64,000 nucleotides of DNA from Limnoperna fortunei (GCA_944474755.1 OX104123.1:68317898-68381897), one strand, 5' to 3'. Shown: positions 1-10,623, counted from the stretch's first letter. Translations and numbers: made by a program. The notes: generated by a model from the sequence alone, not told the origin.

Positions 1-183
1 ATTTTTTGTTTATGCTGTATCGTCATGTTTGTCGATCCGATACTTAATAACCTTACTGGTTGGTAGACTCTTTAGACTTTTATATAATATTTTGAACTAC
101 CTGTATTGTGTTTTTACACGATCCCAGTGGACTAATATTATTCCATCACCAAATGAAAAAATACTTTAAGCATTTAGAGTTAA

Positions 184-227
184 ACGCCACTGATGAGTCT
201 TAAGTAGACGAAACGCGCGTCTGCCGT
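184..227 (+). ncRNA. Hammerhead ribozyme, unit 1
   Basis: Type I fold read directly: stem I ACGCCA with the strand after the cleavage site, core CTGATGA, stem II GTCT/AGAC closing loop TAAGT, GAAA, then CGCGCG as a minimal stem III, and the GTC cleavage triplet ending at 221. Here the 3' strand of stem I reads TGCCGT, giving one C-C mismatch three bases after the cut, so activity may be weakened. Confidence 0.85.
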
Positions 228-663
228 AATGAATTTGTCCCCTTGGTAATTTTGATTACATCTTGTTGGAATATTTGAGCAAAGCCAAGTAACAGCACGG
301 CACGTCCGCGGCTGGCGGACTGGGAAGCAACTATTTTGGGTTAAGTTGGAAATGAGAAAGTTTAAGATCAATATGTTATGACTTGTTTACGTCATTTATT
401 TTTATTGACATTCAATGACTAAGGCCATTCGTTGGTCAGTCTTTGTCTAAATTTTTGACAAGAAACACCGTCATTTGTATCGTTGCATAATCTTCTAGAC
501 TTGTATATTATTTTTTTGTTGATGCTGTATCGTCATGTTTGTCGATCCGATACTTAATAAGCTTACTGGTTGGTAGACTATTTAGACATTTATATAAACG
601 ATCCCAGTGGACTTATATTATTCCATCACCAAATGAAAAAATACTTCAAGCATTTAGAGTTAA

Positions 664-707
664 ACGCCACTGATGAGTCTTAAGTAGACGAAACGCGCGT
701 CTGGCGT
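664..707 (+). ncRNA. Hammerhead ribozyme, unit 2
   Basis: Consensus form: stem I ACGCCA/TGGCGT fully paired, loop II TAAGT, core CTGATGA and GAAA intact, predicted cut after C701. Stem III can form only two C-G/G-C pairs beyond the A-U pair and closes on two bases, so cleavage probably needs a dimeric fold with a neighbouring unit, as known for other short-stem-III hammerheads. Confidence 0.9.
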
Positions 708-783
708 AATGAATTTGTCACCTTGGTAATTTTGATTACATCTTGTTGGAATATTTGAGTAAAGCCAAGTAACAGCACGGCAC

Positions 784-800
784 GTCCGCGGCTGGCGGAC
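784..800 (+). other. Second hairpin of the satellite unit (shown for unit 2)
   Basis: GTCCGC / GCGGAC pairs perfectly around a GGCTG loop about 77 bases after the predicted cut, and it recurs in every unit. In several units the arm reads GTTCGC, which still pairs as U-G in a + strand RNA but would be an A-C mismatch in a minus-strand RNA. This fits a structured + strand transcript. Confidence 0.55.
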
Positions 801-1142
801 TGGGAAGCAACTATTTTGGGTTAAGTTGGAAATGTGAAAGTTTAAGATCAATATGTTATGACTTGTTTACGTCATTTATTTATATTGACATTCAATGACT
901 AAGGCCATTCGTTGGTCAGTCTTTGTCTAAATTTTTGACAAGAAACACCGTCATTTGTATCATTGCATAATCTTCTAGACTTGTATATTATTTTTTGTTT
1001 ATGCTGTATCGTCATGTTTGTCGATCCGATACTTAATAAGCTTACTGGTTGGTAGACTCTTTAGACTTTTATATAAACGATCCCAGTGGACTTGTATTAT
1101 TCCATCACCAAATGAAAAAATACTTCAAGCATTTAGAGTTAA

Positions 1143-1186
1143 ACGCCACTGATGAGTCTTAAATAGACGAAACGCGCGTCTGGCGT
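1143..1186 (+). ncRNA. Hammerhead ribozyme, unit 3
   Basis: Loop II is TAAAT instead of TAAGT. Core and all stems are intact. Predicted cut after C1180. Confidence 0.9.
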
Positions 1187-1622
1187 AATGAATTTGTCAC
1201 CTTGGTAATTTTGATTACATCTTGTTGGAATATTTGAGCAAAGCCAAGTAACAGCACGGCACGTTCGCGGCTGGCGGACTGGGAAGCAACTATTTTGGGT
1301 TAAGTTGGAAATGTGAAAGTTTAAGATCAATATGTTATGACTTGTTTACGTCATTTATTTATATTGACATTCAATGACTAAGGCCATTCGTTGGTCAGTC
1401 TTTGTCTAAATTTTTGACAAGAAACACCGTCATTTGTATCGTTGCATAATCTTCTAGACTTGTATATTATTTTTTTGTTGATGCTGTATCGTCATGTTTG
1501 TCGATCCGATACTTAATAAGCTTACTGGTTGGTAGACTCTTTAGACTTTTATATAAACGATCCCAGTGGACTTATATTATTCCATCACCAAATGAAAAAA
1601 TACTTCAAGCATTTAGAGTTAA

Positions 1623-1666
1623 ACGCCACTGATGAGTCTTAAGTAGACGAAACGCGCGTCTGGCGT
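1623..1666 (+). ncRNA. Hammerhead ribozyme, unit 4
   Basis: Loop II TAAGT, intact core, predicted cut after C1660. The unit downstream carries the TTTTAGTAAAG and AAGATAAAT variants shared with units 6, 10, 12 and 16. Confidence 0.9.
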
Positions 1667-2101
1667 AATGAATTTGTCACCTTGGTAATTTTGATTACAT
1701 CTTGTTGGAATATTTTAGTAAAGCCAAGTAACAGCACGGCACGTCCGCGGCTGGCGGACTGGGAAGCAACTATTTTGGGTTAAGTTGGAAATGTGAAAGT
1801 TTAAGATAAATATGTTATGACTTGTTTACGTCATTTATTTATATTGACATTCAATGACTAAGGCCATTCGTTGGTCAGTCTTTGTCTAAATTTTTGACAA
1901 GAAACACCGTCATTTGTATCATTGCATAATCTTCTAGACTTGTATATTATTTTTTGTTTATGCTGTATCGTCATGTTTGTCGATCCGATACTTAATAAGC
2001 TTACTGGTTGGTAGACTCTTTAGACTTTTATATAAACGATCCCAGTGGACTTATATTATTCCATCACCAAATGAAAAAATACTTCAAGCATTTAGAGTTA
2101 A

Positions 2102-2145
2102 ACGCCACTGATGAGTCTTAAGTAGACGAAACGCGCGTCTGGCGT
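2102..2145 (+). ncRNA. Hammerhead ribozyme, unit 5
   Basis: Loop II TAAGT, intact core, predicted cut after C2139. Body variants match units 2, 8 and 11. Confidence 0.9.
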
Positions 2146-2580
2146 AATGAATTTGTCACCTTGGTAATTTTGATTACATCTTGTTGGAATATTTGAGTAA
2201 AGCCAAGTAACAGCACGGCACGTCCGCGGCTGGCGGACTGGGAAGCAACTATTTTGGGTTAAGTTGGAAATGTGAAAGTTTAAGATCAATATGTTATGAC
2301 TTGTTTACGTCATTTATTTATATTGACATTCAATGACTAAGGCCATTCGTTGGTCAGTCTTTGTCTAAATTTTTGACAAGAAACACCGTCATTTGTATCA
2401 TTGCATAATCTTCTAGACTTGTATATTATTTTTTGTTTATGCTGTATCGTCATGTTTGTCGATCCGATACTTAATAAGCTTACTGGTTGGTAGACTCTTT
2501 AGACTTTTATATAAACGATCCCAGTGGACTTATATTATTCCATCACCAAATGAAAAAATACTTCAAGCATTTAGAGTTAA

Positions 2581-2624
2581 ACGCCACTGATGAGTCTTAA
2601 GTAGACGAAACGCGCGTCTGGCGT
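2581..2624 (+). ncRNA. Hammerhead ribozyme, unit 6
   Basis: Loop II TAAGT, intact core, predicted cut after C2618. The unit body has CTTGTAGAC where most units have CTTCTAGAC, a marker shared with units 12 and 16. Confidence 0.9.
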
Positions 2625-3059
2625 AATGAATTTGTCACCTTGGTAATTTTGATTACATCTTGTTGGAATATTTTAGTAAAGCCAAGTAACAGCACGGCAC
2701 GTCCGCGGCTGGCGGACTGGGAAGCAACTATTTTGGGTTAAGTTGGAAATGTGAAAGTTTAAGATAAATATGTTATGACTTGTTTACGTCATTTATTTAT
2801 ATTGACATTCAATGACTAAGGCCATTCGTTGGTCAGTCTTTGTCTAAATTTTTGACAAGAAACACCGTCATTTGTATCGTTGCATAATCTTGTAGACTTG
2901 TATATTATTTTTTGTTTATGCTGTATCGTCATGTTTGTCGATCCGATACTTAATAAGCTTACTGGTTGGTAGACTCTTTAGACTTTTATATAAACGATCC
3001 CAGTGGACTTATATTATTCCATCACCAAATGAAAAAATACTTTAAGCATTTAGAGTTAA

Positions 3060-3103
3060 ACGCCACTGATGAGTCTTAAATAGACAAAACGCGCGTCTGG
3101 CGT
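3060..3103 (+). ncRNA. Hammerhead ribozyme, unit 7, G12A variant
   Basis: The GAAA box reads AAAA: position 3086 is A where the catalytic G12 belongs. Loop II is TAAAT. G12 is the general base of the hammerhead, so this copy is predicted to be inactive or very slow. The change is of CpG-to-CpA type. Confidence 0.85.
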
Positions 3104-3538
3104 AATGAATTTGTCACCTTGGTAATTTTGATTACATCTTGTTGGAATATTTTAGTAAAGCCAAGTAACAGCACGGCACGTCCGCGGCTGGCGGACTGGG
3201 AAGCAACTATTTTGGGTTAAGTTGGAAATGTGAAAGTTTAAGATAAATATGTTATGACTTGTTTACGTCATTTATTTATATTGACATTCAATGACTAAGG
3301 CCATTCGTTGGTCAGTCTTTGTCTAAATTTTTGACAAGAAACACCGTCATTTGTATCATTGCATAATCTTCTAGACTTGTATATTATTTTTTGTTTATGC
3401 TGTATCGTCATGTTTGTCGATCCGATACTTAATAAGCTTACTGGTTGGTAGACTCTTTAGACTTTTATATAAACGATCCCAGTGGACTTATATTATTCCA
3501 TCACCAAATGAAAAAATACTTCAAGCATTTAGAGTTAA

Positions 3539-3582
3539 ACGCCACTGATGAGTCTTAAGTAGACGAAACGCGCGTCTGGCGT
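3539..3582 (+). ncRNA. Hammerhead ribozyme, unit 8
   Basis: Loop II TAAGT, intact core, predicted cut after C3576. Confidence 0.9.
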
Positions 3583-4017
3583 AATGAATTTGTCACCTTG
3601 GTAATTTTGATTACATCTTGTTGGAATATTTGAGTAAAGCCAAGTAACAGCACGGCACGTCCGCGGCTGGCGGACTGGGAAGCAACTATTTTGGGTTAAG
3701 TTGGAAATGTGAAAGTTTAAGATCAATATGTTATGACTTGTTTACGTCATTTATTTATATTGACATTCAATGACTAAGGCCATTCGTTGGTCAGTCTTTG
3801 TCTAAATTTTTGACAAGAAACACCGTCATTTGTATCATTGCATAATCTTCTAGACTTGTATATTATTTTTTGTTTATGCTGTATCGTCATGTTTGTCGAT
3901 CCGATACTTAATAAGCTTACTGGTTGGTAGACTCTTTAGACTTTTATATAAACGATCCCAGTGGACTTGTATTATTCCATCACCAAATGAAAAAATACTT
4001 CAAGCATTTAGAGTTAA

Positions 4018-4061
4018 ACGCCACTGATGAGTCTTAAATAGACGAAACGCGCGTCTGGCGT
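4018..4061 (+). ncRNA. Hammerhead ribozyme, unit 9
   Basis: Loop II TAAAT, intact core, predicted cut after C4055. The body matches unit 3 except for GGAAATTAGAAAG in place of GGAAATGTGAAAG. Confidence 0.9.
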
Positions 4062-4497
4062 AATGAATTTGTCACCTTGGTAATTTTGATTACATCTTGT
4101 TGGAATATTTGAGCAAAGCCAAGTAACAGCACGGCACGTTCGCGGCTGGCGGACTGGGAAGCAACTATTTTGGGTTAAGTTGGAAATTAGAAAGTTTAAG
4201 ATCAATATGTTATGACTTGTTTACGTCATTTATTTATATTGACATTCAATGACTAAGGCCATTCGTTGGTCAGTCTTTGTCTAAATTTTTGACAAGAAAC
4301 ACCGTCATTTGTATCGTTGCATAATCTTCTAGACTTGTATATTATTTTTTTGTTGATGCTGTATCGTCATGTTTGTCGATCCGATACTTAATAAGCTTAC
4401 TGGTTGGTAGACTCTTTAGACTTTTATATAAACGATCCCAGTGGACTTATATTATTCCATCACCAAATGAAAAAATACTTCAAGCATTTAGAGTTAA

Positions 4498-4541
4498 ACG
4501 CCACTGATGAGTCTTAAGTAGACGAAACGCGCGTCTGGCGT
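4498..4541 (+). ncRNA. Hammerhead ribozyme, unit 10
   Basis: Loop II TAAGT, intact core, predicted cut after C4535. Body matches unit 4. Confidence 0.9.
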
Positions 4542-4976
4542 AATGAATTTGTCACCTTGGTAATTTTGATTACATCTTGTTGGAATATTTTAGTAAAGCC
4601 AAGTAACAGCACGGCACGTCCGCGGCTGGCGGACTGGGAAGCAACTATTTTGGGTTAAGTTGGAAATGTGAAAGTTTAAGATAAATATGTTATGACTTGT
4701 TTACGTCATTTATTTATATTGACATTCAATGACTAAGGCCATTCGTTGGTCAGTCTTTGTCTAAATTTTTGACAAGAAACACCGTCATTTGTATCATTGC
4801 ATAATCTTCTAGACTTGTATATTATTTTTTGTTTATGCTGTATCGTCATGTTTGTCGATCCGATACTTAATAAGCTTACTGGTTGGTAGACTCTTTAGAC
4901 TTTTATATAAACGATCCCAGTGGACTTATATTATTCCATCACCAAATGAAAAAATACTTCAAGCATTTAGAGTTAA

Positions 4977-5020
4977 ACGCCACTGATGAGTCTTAAGTAG
5001 ACGAAACGCGCGTCTGGCGT
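4977..5020 (+). ncRNA. Hammerhead ribozyme, unit 11
   Basis: Loop II TAAGT, intact core, predicted cut after C5014. Body matches unit 5. Confidence 0.9.
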
Positions 5021-5455
5021 AATGAATTTGTCACCTTGGTAATTTTGATTACATCTTGTTGGAATATTTGAGTAAAGCCAAGTAACAGCACGGCACGTCC
5101 GCGGCTGGCGGACTGGGAAGCAACTATTTTGGGTTAAGTTGGAAATGTGAAAGTTTAAGATCAATATGTTATGACTTGTTTACGTCATTTATTTATATTG
5201 ACATTCAATGACTAAGGCCATTCGTTGGTCAGTCTTTGTCTAAATTTTTGACAAGAAACACCGTCATTTGTATCATTGCATAATCTTCTAGACTTGTATA
5301 TTATTTTTTGTTTATGCTGTATCGTCATGTTTGTCGATCCGATACTTAATAAGCTTACTGGTTGGTAGACTCTTTAGACTTTTATATAAACGATCCCAGT
5401 GGACTTATATTATTCCATCACCAAATGAAAAAATACTTCAAGCATTTAGAGTTAA

Positions 5456-5499
5456 ACGCCACTGATGAGTCTTAAGTAGACGAAACGCGCGTCTGGCGT
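5456..5499 (+). ncRNA. Hammerhead ribozyme, unit 12
   Basis: Loop II TAAGT, intact core, predicted cut after C5493. Body matches unit 6, including the CTTGTAGAC marker. Confidence 0.9.
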
Positions 5500-5934
5500 A
5501 ATGAATTTGTCACCTTGGTAATTTTGATTACATCTTGTTGGAATATTTTAGTAAAGCCAAGTAACAGCACGGCACGTCCGCGGCTGGCGGACTGGGAAGC
5601 AACTATTTTGGGTTAAGTTGGAAATGTGAAAGTTTAAGATAAATATGTTATGACTTGTTTACGTCATTTATTTATATTGACATTCAATGACTAAGGCCAT
5701 TCGTTGGTCAGTCTTTGTCTAAATTTTTGACAAGAAACACCGTCATTTGTATCGTTGCATAATCTTGTAGACTTGTATATTATTTTTTGTTTATGCTGTA
5801 TCGTCATGTTTGTCGATCCGATACTTAATAAGCTTACTGGTTGGTAGACTCTTTAGACTTTTATATAAACGATCCCAGTGGACTTATATTATTCCATCAC
5901 CAAATGAAAAAATACTTTAAGCATTTAGAGTTAA

Positions 5935-5978
5935 ACGCCACTGATGAGTCTTAAATAGACAAAACGCGCGTCTGGCGT
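5935..5978 (+). ncRNA. Hammerhead ribozyme, unit 13, G12A variant
   Basis: Position 5961 is A instead of the catalytic G12, with loop II TAAAT. It is the second occurrence of the same dead allele, at the position corresponding to unit 7 in the six-unit higher-order repeat. Confidence 0.85.
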
Positions 5979-6413
5979 AATGAATTTGTCACCTTGGTAA
6001 TTTTGATTACATCTTGTTGGAATATTTGAGCAAAGCCAAGTAACAGCACGGCACGTTCGCGGCTGGCGGACTGGGAAGCAACTATTTTGGGTTAAGTTGG
6101 AAATGAGAAAGTTTAAGATCAATATGTTATGACTTGTTTACGTCATTTATTTATATTGACATTCAATGACTAAGGCCATTCGTTGGTCAGTCTTTGTCTA
6201 AATTTTTGACAAGAAACACCGTCATTTGTATCGTTGCATAATCTTCTAGACTTGTATATTATTTTTTGTTTATGCTGTTTCGTCATGTTTGTCGATCCGA
6301 TACTTAATAAGCTTACTGGTTGTTAGACTCTTTAGACTTTTATATAAACGATCCCAGTGGACTTATATTATTCCATCACCAAATGAAAAAATACTTCAAG
6401 CATTTAGAGTTAA

Positions 6414-6457
6414 ACGCCACTGATGAGTCTTAAGTAGACGAAACGCGCGTCTGGCGT
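6414..6457 (+). ncRNA. Hammerhead ribozyme, unit 14
   Basis: Loop II TAAGT, intact core, predicted cut after C6451. The body has CTGGTAAGC and CAGTTTTGTC, one base shorter, markers shared with units 18 and 20. Confidence 0.9.
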
Positions 6458-6891
6458 AATGAATTTGTCACCTTGGTAATTTTGATTACATCTTGTTGGA
6501 ATATTTGAGTAAAGCCAAGTAACAGCACGGCACGTCCGCGGCTGGCGGACTGGTAAGCAACTATTTTGGGTTAAGTTGGAAATGTGAAAGTTTAAGATAA
6601 ATATGTTATGACTTGTTTACGTCATTTATTTATATTGACATTCAATGACTAAGGCCATTCGTTGGTCAGTTTTGTCTAAATTTTTGACAAGAAACACCGT
6701 CATTTGTATCATTGCATAATCTTCTAGACTTGTATATTATTTTTTGTTTATGCTGTATCGTCATGTTTGTCGATCCGATACTTAATAAGCTTACTGGTTG
6801 GTAGACTCTTTAGACTTTTATATAAACGATCCCAGTGGACTTATATTATTCCATCACCAAATGAAAAAATACTTCAAGCATTTAGAGTTAA

Positions 6892-6935
6892 ACGCCACTG
6901 ATGAGTCTTAAATAGACGAAACGCGCGTCTGGCGT
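6892..6935 (+). ncRNA. Hammerhead ribozyme, unit 15
   Basis: Loop II TAAAT, intact core, predicted cut after C6929. This is the unit with the ~7-bp deletion near 7080. Confidence 0.9.
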
Positions 6936-7364
6936 AATGAATTTGTCACCTTGGTAATTTTGATTACATCTTGTTGGAATATTTGAGCAAAGCCAAGTAA
7001 CAGCACGGCACGTTCGCGGCTGGCGGACTGGGAAGCAACTATTTTGGGTTAAGTTGGAAATGAGAAAGTTTAAGATCAATAACGTGTTTACGTCATTTAT
7101 TTATATTGACATTCAATGACTAAGGCCATTCGTTGGTCAGTCTTTGTCTAAATTTTTGACAAGAAACACCGTCATTTGTATCGTTGCATAATCTTCTAGA
7201 CTTGTATATTATTTTTTTGTTGATGCTGTATCGTCATGTTTGTCGATCCGATACTTAATAAGCTTACTGGTTGGTAGACTCTTTAGACTTTTATATAAAC
7301 GATCCCAGTGGACTTATATTATTCCATCACCAAATGAAAAAATACTTCAAGCATTTAGCGTTAA

Positions 7365-7408
7365 ACGCCACTGATGAGTCTTAAGTAGACGAAACGCGCG
7401 TCTGGCGT
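7365..7408 (+). ncRNA. Hammerhead ribozyme, unit 16
   Basis: Loop II TAAGT, intact core, predicted cut after C7402. The bases just upstream read TTTAGCGTTAA instead of TTTAGAGTTAA. Confidence 0.9.
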
Positions 7409-7843
7409 AATGAATTTGTCACCTTGGTAATTTTGATTACATCTTGTTGGAATATTTTAGTAAAGCCAAGTAACAGCACGGCACGTCCGCGGCTGGCGGA
7501 CTGGGAAGCAACTATTTTGGGTTAAGTTGGAAATGTGAAAGTTTAAGATAAATATGTTATGACTTGTTTACGTCATTTATTTATATTGACATTCAATGAC
7601 TAAGGCCATTCGTTGGTCAGTCTTTGTCTAAATTTTTGACAAGAAACACCGTCATTTGTATCATTGCATAATCTTGTAGACTTGTATATTATTTTTTGTT
7701 TATGCTGTATCGTCATGTTTGTCGATCCGATACTTAATAAGCTTACTGGTTGGTAGACTCTTTAGACTTTTATATAAACGATCCCAGTGGACTTATATTA
7801 TTCCATCACCAAATGAAAAAATACTTTAAGCATTTAGAGTTAA

Positions 7844-7887
7844 ACGCCACTGATGAGTCTTAAATAGACAAAACGCGCGTCTGGCGT
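7844..7887 (+). ncRNA. Hammerhead ribozyme, unit 17, G12A variant
   Basis: Position 7870 is A in place of G12; loop II TAAAT. Predicted dead copy. Confidence 0.85.
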
Positions 7888-8322
7888 AATGAATTTGTCA
7901 CCTTGGTAATTTTGATTACATCTTGTTGGAATATTTGAGCAAAGCCAAGTAACAGCACGGCACGTTCGCGGCTGGCGGACTGGGAAGCAACTATTTTGGG
8001 TTAAGTTGGAAATGAGAAAGTTTAAGATCAATATGTTATGACTTGTTTACGTCATTTATTTATATTGACATTCAATGACTAAGGCCATTCGTTGGTCAGT
8101 CTTTGTCTAAATTTTTGACAAGAAACACCGTCATTTGTATCGTTGCATAATCTTCTAGACTTGTATATTATTTTTTGTTTATGCTGTTTCGTCATGTTTG
8201 TCGATCCGATACTTAATAAGCTTACTGGTTGGTAGACTCTTTAGACTTTTATATAAACGATCCCAGTGGACTTATATTATTCCATCACCAAATGAAAAAA
8301 TACTTCAAGCATTTAGAGTTAA

Positions 8323-8366
8323 ACGCCACTGATGAGTCTTAAGTAGACGAAACGCGCGTCTGGCGT
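8323..8366 (+). ncRNA. Hammerhead ribozyme, unit 18
   Basis: Loop II TAAGT, intact core, predicted cut after C8360. Forms a 957-bp dimer with unit 17 that is repeated as units 19-20. Confidence 0.9.
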
Positions 8367-8800
8367 AATGAATTTGTCACCTTGGTAATTTTGATTACAT
8401 CTTGTTGGAATATTTGAGTAAAGCCAAGTAACAGCACGGCACGTCCGCGGCTGGCGGACTGGTAAGCAACTATTTTGGGTTAAGTTGGAAATGTGAAAGT
8501 TTAAGATAAATATGTTATGACTTGTTTACGTCATTTATTTATATTGACATTCAATGACTAAGGCCATTCGTTGGTCAGTTTTGTCTAAATTTTTGACAAG
8601 AAACACCGTCATTTGTATCATTGCATAATCTTCTAGACTTGTATATTATTTTTTGTTTATGCTGTATCGTCATGTTTGTCGATCCGATACTTAATAAGCT
8701 TACTGGTTGGTAGACTCTTTAGACTTTTATATAAACGATCCCAGTGGACTTATATTATTCCATCACCAAATGAAAAAATACTTTAAGCATTTAGAGTTAA

Positions 8801-8844
8801 ACGCCACTGATGAGTCTTAAATAGACAAAACGCGCGTCTGGCGT
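8801..8844 (+). ncRNA. Hammerhead ribozyme, unit 19, G12A variant
   Basis: Position 8827 is A in place of G12; loop II TAAAT. Predicted dead copy, apparently duplicated together with unit 17. Confidence 0.85.
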
Positions 8845-9279
8845 AATGAATTTGTCACCTTGGTAATTTTGATTACATCTTGTTGGAATATTTGAGCAAA
8901 GCCAAGTAACAGCACGGCACGTTCGCGGCTGGCGGACTGGGAAGCAACTATTTTGGGTTAAGTTGGAAATGAGAAAGTTTAAGATCAATATGTTATGACT
9001 TGTTTACGTCATTTATTTATATTGACATTCAATGACTAAGGCCATTCGTTGGTCAGTCTTTGTCTAAATTTTTGACAAGAAACACCGTCATTTGTATCGT
9101 TGCATAATCTTCTAGACTTGTATATTATTTTTTGTTTATGCTGTTTCGTCATGTTTGTCGATCCGATACTTAATAAGCTTACTGGTTGGTAGACTCTTTA
9201 GACTTTTATATAAACGATCCCAGTGGACTTATATTATTCCATCACCAAATGAAAAAATACTTCAAGCATTTAGAGTTAA

Positions 9280-9323
9280 ACGCCACTGATGAGTCTTAAG
9301 TAGACGAAACGCGCGTCTGGCGT
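9280..9323 (+). ncRNA. Hammerhead ribozyme, unit 20
   Basis: Loop II TAAGT, intact core, predicted cut after C9317. Confidence 0.9.
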
Positions 9324-9757
9324 AATGAATTTGTCACCTTGGTAATTTTGATTACATCTTGTTGGAATATTTGAGTAAAGCCAAGTAACAGCACGGCACG
9401 TCCGCGGCTGGCGGACTGGTAAGCAACTATTTTGGGTTAAGTTGGAAATGTGAAAGTTTAAGATAAATATGTTATGACTTGTTTACGTCATTTATTTATA
9501 TTGACATTCAATGACTAAGGCCATTCGTTGGTCAGTTTTGTCTAAATTTTTGACAAGAAACACCGTCATTTGTATCATTGCATAATCTTCTAGACTTGTA
9601 TATTATTTTTTGTTTATGCTGTATCGTCATGTTTGTCGATCCGATACTTAATAAGCTTACTGGTTGGTAGACTCTTTAGACTTTTATATAAACGATCCCA
9701 GTGGACTTATATTATTCCATCACCAAATGAAAAAATACTTCAAGCATTTAGAGTTAA

Positions 9758-9801
9758 ACGCCACTGATGAGTCTTAAATAGACGAAACGCGCGTCTGGCG
9801 T
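9758..9801 (+). ncRNA. Hammerhead ribozyme, unit 21
   Basis: Loop II TAAAT with GAAA intact, predicted cut after C9795. Last core before the array ends. Confidence 0.9.
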
Positions 9802-10210
9802 AATGAATTTGTCACCTTGGTAATTTTGATTACATCTTGTTGGAATATTTGAGCAAAGCCAAGTAACAGCACGGCACGTCCGCGGCTGGCGGACTGGGAA
9901 GCAACTATTTTGGGTTAAGTTGGAAATGTGAAAGTTTAAGATCAATATGTTATGACTTGTTTACGTCATTTATTTATATTGACATTCAATGACTAAGGCC
10001 ATTCGTTGGTCAGTCTTTGTCTAAATTTTTGACAAGAAACACCGTCATTTGTATCATTGCATAATCTTCTAGACTTGTATATTATTTTTTGTTTATGCTG
10101 TATCGTCATGTTTGTCGATCCGATATTTAATAAGCTTACTGGTTGGTAGACTCTTTAGAATAAACAAACGTCTTGCAAATATATAGTGGGAATTTTTAAA
10201 TTGGAACAGT

Positions 10211-10341
10211 AGCTCTATGCGAATTAGAACATGGTAAGACCTTATATTTGTCTTCATTTTATACCTCGCTATCGCTCAGTATAAAATATTGACAAATATA
10301 AAGTCATGTACTAATTTGCACAGAGCCCGCTCGCAATAATC
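10211..10341. mobile_element. Hairpin MITE, family shared with 45575-45684
   Basis: The left arm CTATGCGAATTAGAACATG is the imperfect inverse of the right arm CATGTACTAATTTGCACAG, and the inner arms around ATATTTGTC and GACAAATAT also pair. The right end GCCCGCTCGCAATAATC matches the termini of the better preserved copy at 45575-45684. The left end lacks the terminal GATTATTGCGAGC, so this copy is damaged on that side. No coding capacity. Confidence 0.6.
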
Positions 10342-10490
10342 TATTTCTTAAATAATTATAAAAACCCGTTATATAGTGCTCAAAATAACTGTCTGACTGT
10401 ATGAGGGACAATCAGTTTGTGTTGGAGTTTCCTACTTATTAATTTTTTCAATACTTGATTAAATTCTATACCCATTTCAAAAATATGAAG

Positions 10491-10623
10491 GAAACCGATC
10501 AAACAACAAGACCTGAAAGTCAAGGGACGATTACAAAATCTGGGTTTAGACCAGCATATACAACACAAAACAAAAACCAAAAACACAAAAACAACGCGAG
10601 TGACTCGAACCCAATAAAAACCA
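10491..10623. repeat. Dispersed repeat, copy A
   Basis: The stretch around ACAACAAGACCTGAAAGTCA followed by GGACGATTACAAA, an A-rich segment and AACCCAATAAAA recurs at 21221-21345. One copy lies just after the hammerhead array and the other just before the solitary hammerhead unit. Family not recognised. Confidence 0.55.

Larger units (their letters stand above)
1..10158 (+). repeat. Hammerhead-ribozyme satellite array, ~479-bp units
   Basis: A head-to-tail tandem array enters from the left edge of the window and ends inside a unit near 10158. Ribozyme-to-ribozyme spacing is 478-480 bp; one interval (6892 to 7365) is 473 because unit 15 lost about 7 bp after AAGATCAATA. Twenty-one ribozyme cores are present. 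Nearly every unit has one AAGCTT site, while the leftmost partial unit has AACCTT. Unit 1 has about 30 extra bases near 88-117 that no other unit has. Units share variants in a higher-order pattern: units 3-8 resemble units 9-14 (offset 2875 bp), and units 17-18 resemble 19-20 (offset 957 bp). A 63-codon minus-strand reading frame recurs in many units but is only a by-product of the repeat. Known relatives are the hammerhead satellites of newts, schistosomes and cave crickets and the metazoan retrozymes; assignment to that class is by motif. Confidence 0.95.

Noticed and set aside
180..9945. Recurrent 63-codon minus-strand frame in the satellite units
   Set aside because: It exists only because units repeat; it is absent in several units because of single substitutions and has no coding features. 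The structured signal is on the + strand.
1..10158. CRISPR array
   Set aside because: The repeats are 479 bp and contiguous, without short repeats separated by unique spacers, and the context is eukaryotic.
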